Shown: one piece after another, positions 6,755 through 8,751 of the stretch
Position numbering within the stretch: position 1 is the first letter of the stretch
How the letters are laid out: the number at the start of each line of letters is the position of its first letter
Assembly: GCA_031404455.1 (NCBI GenBank)
Contig: JANNHP010000411.1
Span: 1-8,751, forward strand
Source: JANNHP01 sp031404455
GTDB lineage: Bacteria; Planctomycetota; JAJSAM01; JAJVHW01
Direction of reading: 5' to 3'
DNA: 8,751 nucleotides
Program-made: the position numbers and the translations under genes
Notes under the pieces: model-generated
Database searches by the model: none
The model's input: the letters and a program-made list of their open reading frames with translations, nothing else
What the model was told of the DNA's origin: nothing

Positions 6755-7000
6755 ATGACGAAGGATGACGAGATCCTCGAGGCGCTCAGGAGCATCCGGG
6801 ACTCGCTGGAGCTGATGGTCGCGAACCAGAACCGCGCCATGACCGCGCAGGAACAGGCGCTCGCCAACCAGATGCGCGCGATCGAGACACAGGAGTCGAG
6901 TCAGCGCTTCGCGAAGAGGATCGCGCTCGTGGGCCTCTTGCTCGTCATCGTGCTCATCGCGGGCGGCGCGCTGCTGGAATCGGCCCAGCACTCGAACTGA
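6755..7000 (+). CDS. Small tail-anchored coiled-coil protein, function unknown
   Basis: The 81-residue product has an acidic, Gln- and Met-rich helical N-terminal part (MTKDDEILEALRSIRDSLEL, then repeated EQALANQ/MRAIETQ-like segments to about residue 50) with heptad-like spacing of Leu, Met, Ile and Ala. A single membrane segment follows at 55-75 (RIALVGLLLVIVLIAGGALL), then a six-residue polar tail (SAQHSN). Basic residues just before it (R51, K54, R55) suggest the coiled-coil part is cytoplasmic. Such small anchored coiled coils are common in planctomycete genomes as hypothetical proteins; I cannot name a function. It follows the 70-residue gene by 72 bp and has its own TANNNT box at the start codon. 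Confidence 0.62.
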   Translation: MTKDDEILEALRSIRDSLELMVANQNRAMTAQEQALANQMRAIETQESSQRFAKRIALVGLLLVIVLIAGGALLESAQHSN

Positions 7001-7143
7001 CCCACCGTCCCTAACCTCGATTCGCCCTCCCACTGACGTCGCCCTCCCCCCTCCCAGGCTCGGGGTCTGACCCAGCGGGATGGCGGAAACAGCGGAAGGC
7101 GTGACTGGGCATCGACTTAGGTCCGATCTAACGGCGCGGAGGA

Positions 7144-7160
7144 CGCGCCCGACGGGCGCG
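7144..7160 (+). terminator. GC hairpin CGCGCCC-GAC-GGGCGCG, weak terminator candidate
   Basis: A perfect 7-bp stem closes a 3-nt loop and is followed by GGGTTT, so the U-tract is too short for a strong intrinsic terminator. It lies 143 bp after the 81-residue gene and 30 bp before the CATAAT box of the CNNM gene. It might end transcription from upstream or just reflect GC-rich sequence. Confidence 0.25.
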
Positions 7161-7187
7161 GGGTTTCCGGTGCCGGGCGATCGGGGC

Positions 7188-7193
7188 CATAAT
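7188..7193 (+). promoter_or_regulatory. Candidate -10 box of the CNNM gene
   Basis: CATAAT matches TATAAT at five of six positions and stands out in this GC-rich stretch. TTTCCG (7164-7169) lies 18 bp upstream as a poor -35. Transcription would start near 7200, leaving a leader of only about 6 nt without a Shine-Dalgarno, which is close to leaderless. Confidence 0.45.
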
Positions 7194-7206
7194 CCCTCCC
7201 CCCTCC

Positions 7207-8577
7207 ATGGACCCGACCTACTGGTACCAGCCCCGAGCCTTGCCTCTCTTCCCGCTGCTCGCGGAGGTGACGGACACCAACTGGGCCGAGGGTCTGGCCC
7301 CGCTCCTGACCTGCATCGTCGTCGTGCTCGTGGTCTCGTTCCTCGCCGCCGTGGTCGAGGCCGCGTTCATGTCGCTCCCGACGTCGCTCGCGAAGACGTG
7401 GGAGGAGAGCCCGAACGCGATGGAGCGGATGGCCGGGAAGCTCCGGACCGACTTCGCGAAGCCGCTCGCCACGATGGTCGTCGTCAACAAGACGGGCGAC
7501 ATCGGCGGCTCGTTCGTGGTCGGCTACTTCGCGACGAACTACATCGAGAGCCTCGGCGTGGCCGTGCAGCCCACGTTCACGGTGTTCACGGCGGCGCTCA
7601 CGCTCCTCGTGATCATCGGCGGCGAGATCGTGCCGAAGACGATCGGCGAGAACCACAGCCAGGTCGTCGCGAAGTACGCGGCCTTTCCCGTGCGTCTCTT
7701 CATGTTCCTGCTCTCGCCCATCGTGGCGCTGATCGGCTTCGCGCAGCGCCCGTTCCAGCGCGTCGGCCCCCACCAGACGACCGAGGAGGAGATCGCGCAC
7801 CTCACCTCGATCGGGCAGGAGCAGGGCGCCATCGAGGAGCACGAGGGGGACATGATCCACCGCGTGCTGGCGCTCAACGACATCACCGCCGGCGACATCA
7901 TGACGCCGCGCGTGGACATGCTGGCTCTGCCCGCGAACCAGACGCTCGACGACGCCGCCGACGAACTCGGCAAGATCAACCGCTCGCTGATCCCGGTCTA
8001 CGGCAGGAACCGCGACGAGGTCGTCGCCATCCTCGACCGCATGGACGCCCTCCTCGCACTCGCGAAGGGACAGGGGCACCGCGCCGTCACCGATCCGAGC
8101 GTCTCCTTCAAGCCGTACTACGTGCCCGGGACGATGCCGGCAGACGAGCTCCTCGTGATGTTCCAGCGGCGCACGGAGCACATGGCGATCGTCGTCGGCG
8201 AGTACGGCGAGACGGTGGGACTCGTCACGATCGAGGACGTCGTCGAGGAGATCGTCGGCGAGATCTACGACGAGCAGGACATCGGCTCGGGTAACGGCAT
8301 CGTGCGCGTCGGGCCCGACGAGCTCCTCTGCGACGCCGCCGCCGAGATCAAGGACGTGAACGAGACCTTCGAGATGGAGGTCCCGAACCACAGGAGCGTG
8401 GCGGGCCTCCTCCTCGACGAAATGGAACGCATCCCGAAGAAGGGCGAGGAGCACGTCTGCCACGGCCTCTCGTTCCGGATCGAGGACGCGAACGAGCGCG
8501 CGATCCTGAAGGTGCGCGTGAAGAAGCTGCCCCCGCCGGTCGATCCCGACGACACCGCGGACATCCCCGCGGAGTAG
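7207..8577 (+). CDS. CNNM/CorC-HlyC family membrane protein with CBS pair
   Basis: The 456-residue protein has the three-part layout of CNNM-type proteins, which bind or export Mg2+ (and possibly Co2+) at the inner membrane. The DUF21/CNNM membrane domain spans about 28-180, with hydrophobic segments near 30-52, 87-109, 122-140 and 160-178. It shows EAAFMS (51-56) and the conserved GEIVPKTIGENHS (139-151). A CBS pair spans about 227-352 (DIMTPRVDM 230-238; LIPVYGRNRDEVVAILDRMD 261-280; EYGETVGLVTIEDVVEEIVG 332-351), the usual ATP-Mg binding unit. A CorC_HlyC transporter-associated domain occupies about 363-440 (NHRSVAGLLLDEM 394-406), followed by a short acidic tail. The second membrane stretch carries NKTGDIGGS, where many members have an Asn-rich motif. 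Older databases call these 'hemolysins' without evidence of toxicity. The ATG at 7207 has no Shine-Dalgarno. Family firm, transported ion inferred. Confidence 0.92.
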   Translation: MDPTYWYQPRALPLFPLLAEVTDTNWAEGLAPLLTCIVVVLVVSFLAAVVEAAFMSLPTSLAKTWEESPNAMERMAGKLRTDFAKPLATMVVVNKTGDIGGSFVVGYFATNYIESLGVAVQPTFTVFTAALTLLVIIGGEIVPKTIGENHSQVVAKYAAFPVRLFMFLLSPIVALIGFAQRPFQRVGPHQTTEEEIAHLTSIGQEQGAIEEHEGDMIHRVLALNDITAGDIMTPRVDMLALPANQTLDDAADELGKINRSLIPVYGRNRDEVVAILDRMDALLALAKGQGHRAVTDPSVSFKPYYVPGTMPADELLVMFQRRTEHMAIVVGEYGETVGLVTIEDVVEEIVGEIYDEQDIGSGNGIVRVGPDELLCDAAAEIKDVNETFEMEVPNHRSVAGLLLDEMERIPKKGEEHVCHGLSFRIEDANERAILKVRVKKLPPPVDPDDTADIPAE

Positions 8578-8592
8578 CGGTCAGACGGGCCA

Positions 8593-8751
8593 TCAAGGCG
8601 TGACAGGTAGGGGACGGCGCATCTGCCACTGTAGGGGCGACGCATGCGTCGCCCGCCGTGGCAATCACAAGTCCGGTCGGTCGCCGTCCGGCAGCGGCGG
8701 GCGAGGCATGCCTCGCCCCTACAACGGCAAGGCGTACCTGTCGCGCCTTGA
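8593..8751. repeat. Nested inverted-repeat element (BIME-like), reaches the window edge
   Basis: Three levels of symmetry are stacked. Outer arms 8593-8609 and 8735-8751 match as reverse complements at 16 of 17 positions. Inner arms 8624-8658 and 8695-8729 match at 31 of 35. Inside each inner arm sits a perfect 20-bp palindrome: 8635-8654 around CGCATGCG and 8699-8718 around GGCATGCC. They share the GTAGGGGCGR...YCGCCC pattern with the pair at 4968-5070. The element begins 15 bp after the CNNM stop and may continue beyond the edge. No open frame or transposase is inside, so this looks like a non-coding, non-autonomous element. Confidence 0.85.

Larger units (their letters stand above)
7001..7206. 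other. Intergenic region before the CNNM gene, with small symmetric elements
   Basis: These 206 bp contain no convincing gene. I see a perfect 5-bp-arm palindrome GGGTCTGACCC at 7063-7073, like the core of a widespread intergenic GGGGTCTGACCCC motif. I also see a GC-rich hairpin at 7144-7160 and a pyrimidine-rich stretch at 7024-7056. The promoter of the CNNM gene is probably at the right end. Confidence 0.5.

Noticed and set aside
7117..8463. 448-codon open frame on the minus strand
   Set aside because: It is antisense to the CNNM gene and has low-complexity His/Asp/Val/Leu-rich composition typical of a reverse shadow.
8593..8751. CRISPR array or insertion sequence
   Set aside because: Repeats are inverted and only two per locus without regular spacers, and there is no transposase frame inside.

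Overview
The window is GC-rich (about 70 % by eye, not counted) bacterial chromosomal DNA that is almost fully coding. The best fit is a planctomycete. The main reason is the left-hand gene, where an ECF sigma factor is fused through a membrane segment to a long array of carboxypeptidase-regulatory-like modules, a design I know mainly from Planctomycetota. The mix of Shine-Dalgarno-led genes and genes with a TANNNT box right before the ATG also fits. No marker gene settles the taxonomy. I see no tRNA, rRNA, CRISPR array, transposase, phage gene or recombinase.

Layout. (1) 1-3113, minus strand: one uninterrupted reading frame of 1037 codons that runs off the left edge. It holds a complete small sigma factor (regions 2 and 4), a membrane anchor and at least eight beta-sandwich modules. 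It is easy to miss because its stop lies outside the window, and because long meaningless frames are open on the opposite strand. (2) 3114-3243: a 130-bp divergent promoter region with a 16-bp near-palindrome. (3) 3244-4920, plus: an exported MuiA-family protein (DUF4140/DUF4139). (4) 4921-5126: an intergenic region carrying a perfect 31-bp inverted repeat. (5) 5127-6429, plus: a two-gene queuosine unit, queF and a GTG-started glutamyl-Q tRNA(Asp) synthetase gene 4 bp behind it. (6) 6470-7000, plus: two small membrane-protein genes. (7) 7207-8577, plus: a CNNM/CorC-type membrane protein with CBS domains. (8) 8578-8751: a nested inverted-repeat element of the same family as in region 4, reaching the right edge.

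How the parts relate. QueF makes preQ1, the precursor that becomes queuosine at tRNA position 34, and GluQRS adds glutamate to queuosine on tRNA-Asp. The pair therefore covers an early and a final step of one modification pathway. The sigma fusion and the MuiA-like gene share a divergent control region and both put beta-rich domains outside the cytoplasm, so common regulation is possible but not shown. The two small genes and the CNNM gene look like separate transcription units.

The most unusual points are the sigma/anchor/sensor fusion with a strong ribosome-binding site and GTG inside it, so that one frame may yield two proteins; the TANNNT boxes 6-7 nt before three ATG codons, suggesting leaderless mRNAs; and two mosaic inverted-repeat loci, one with a compensated base-pair change.
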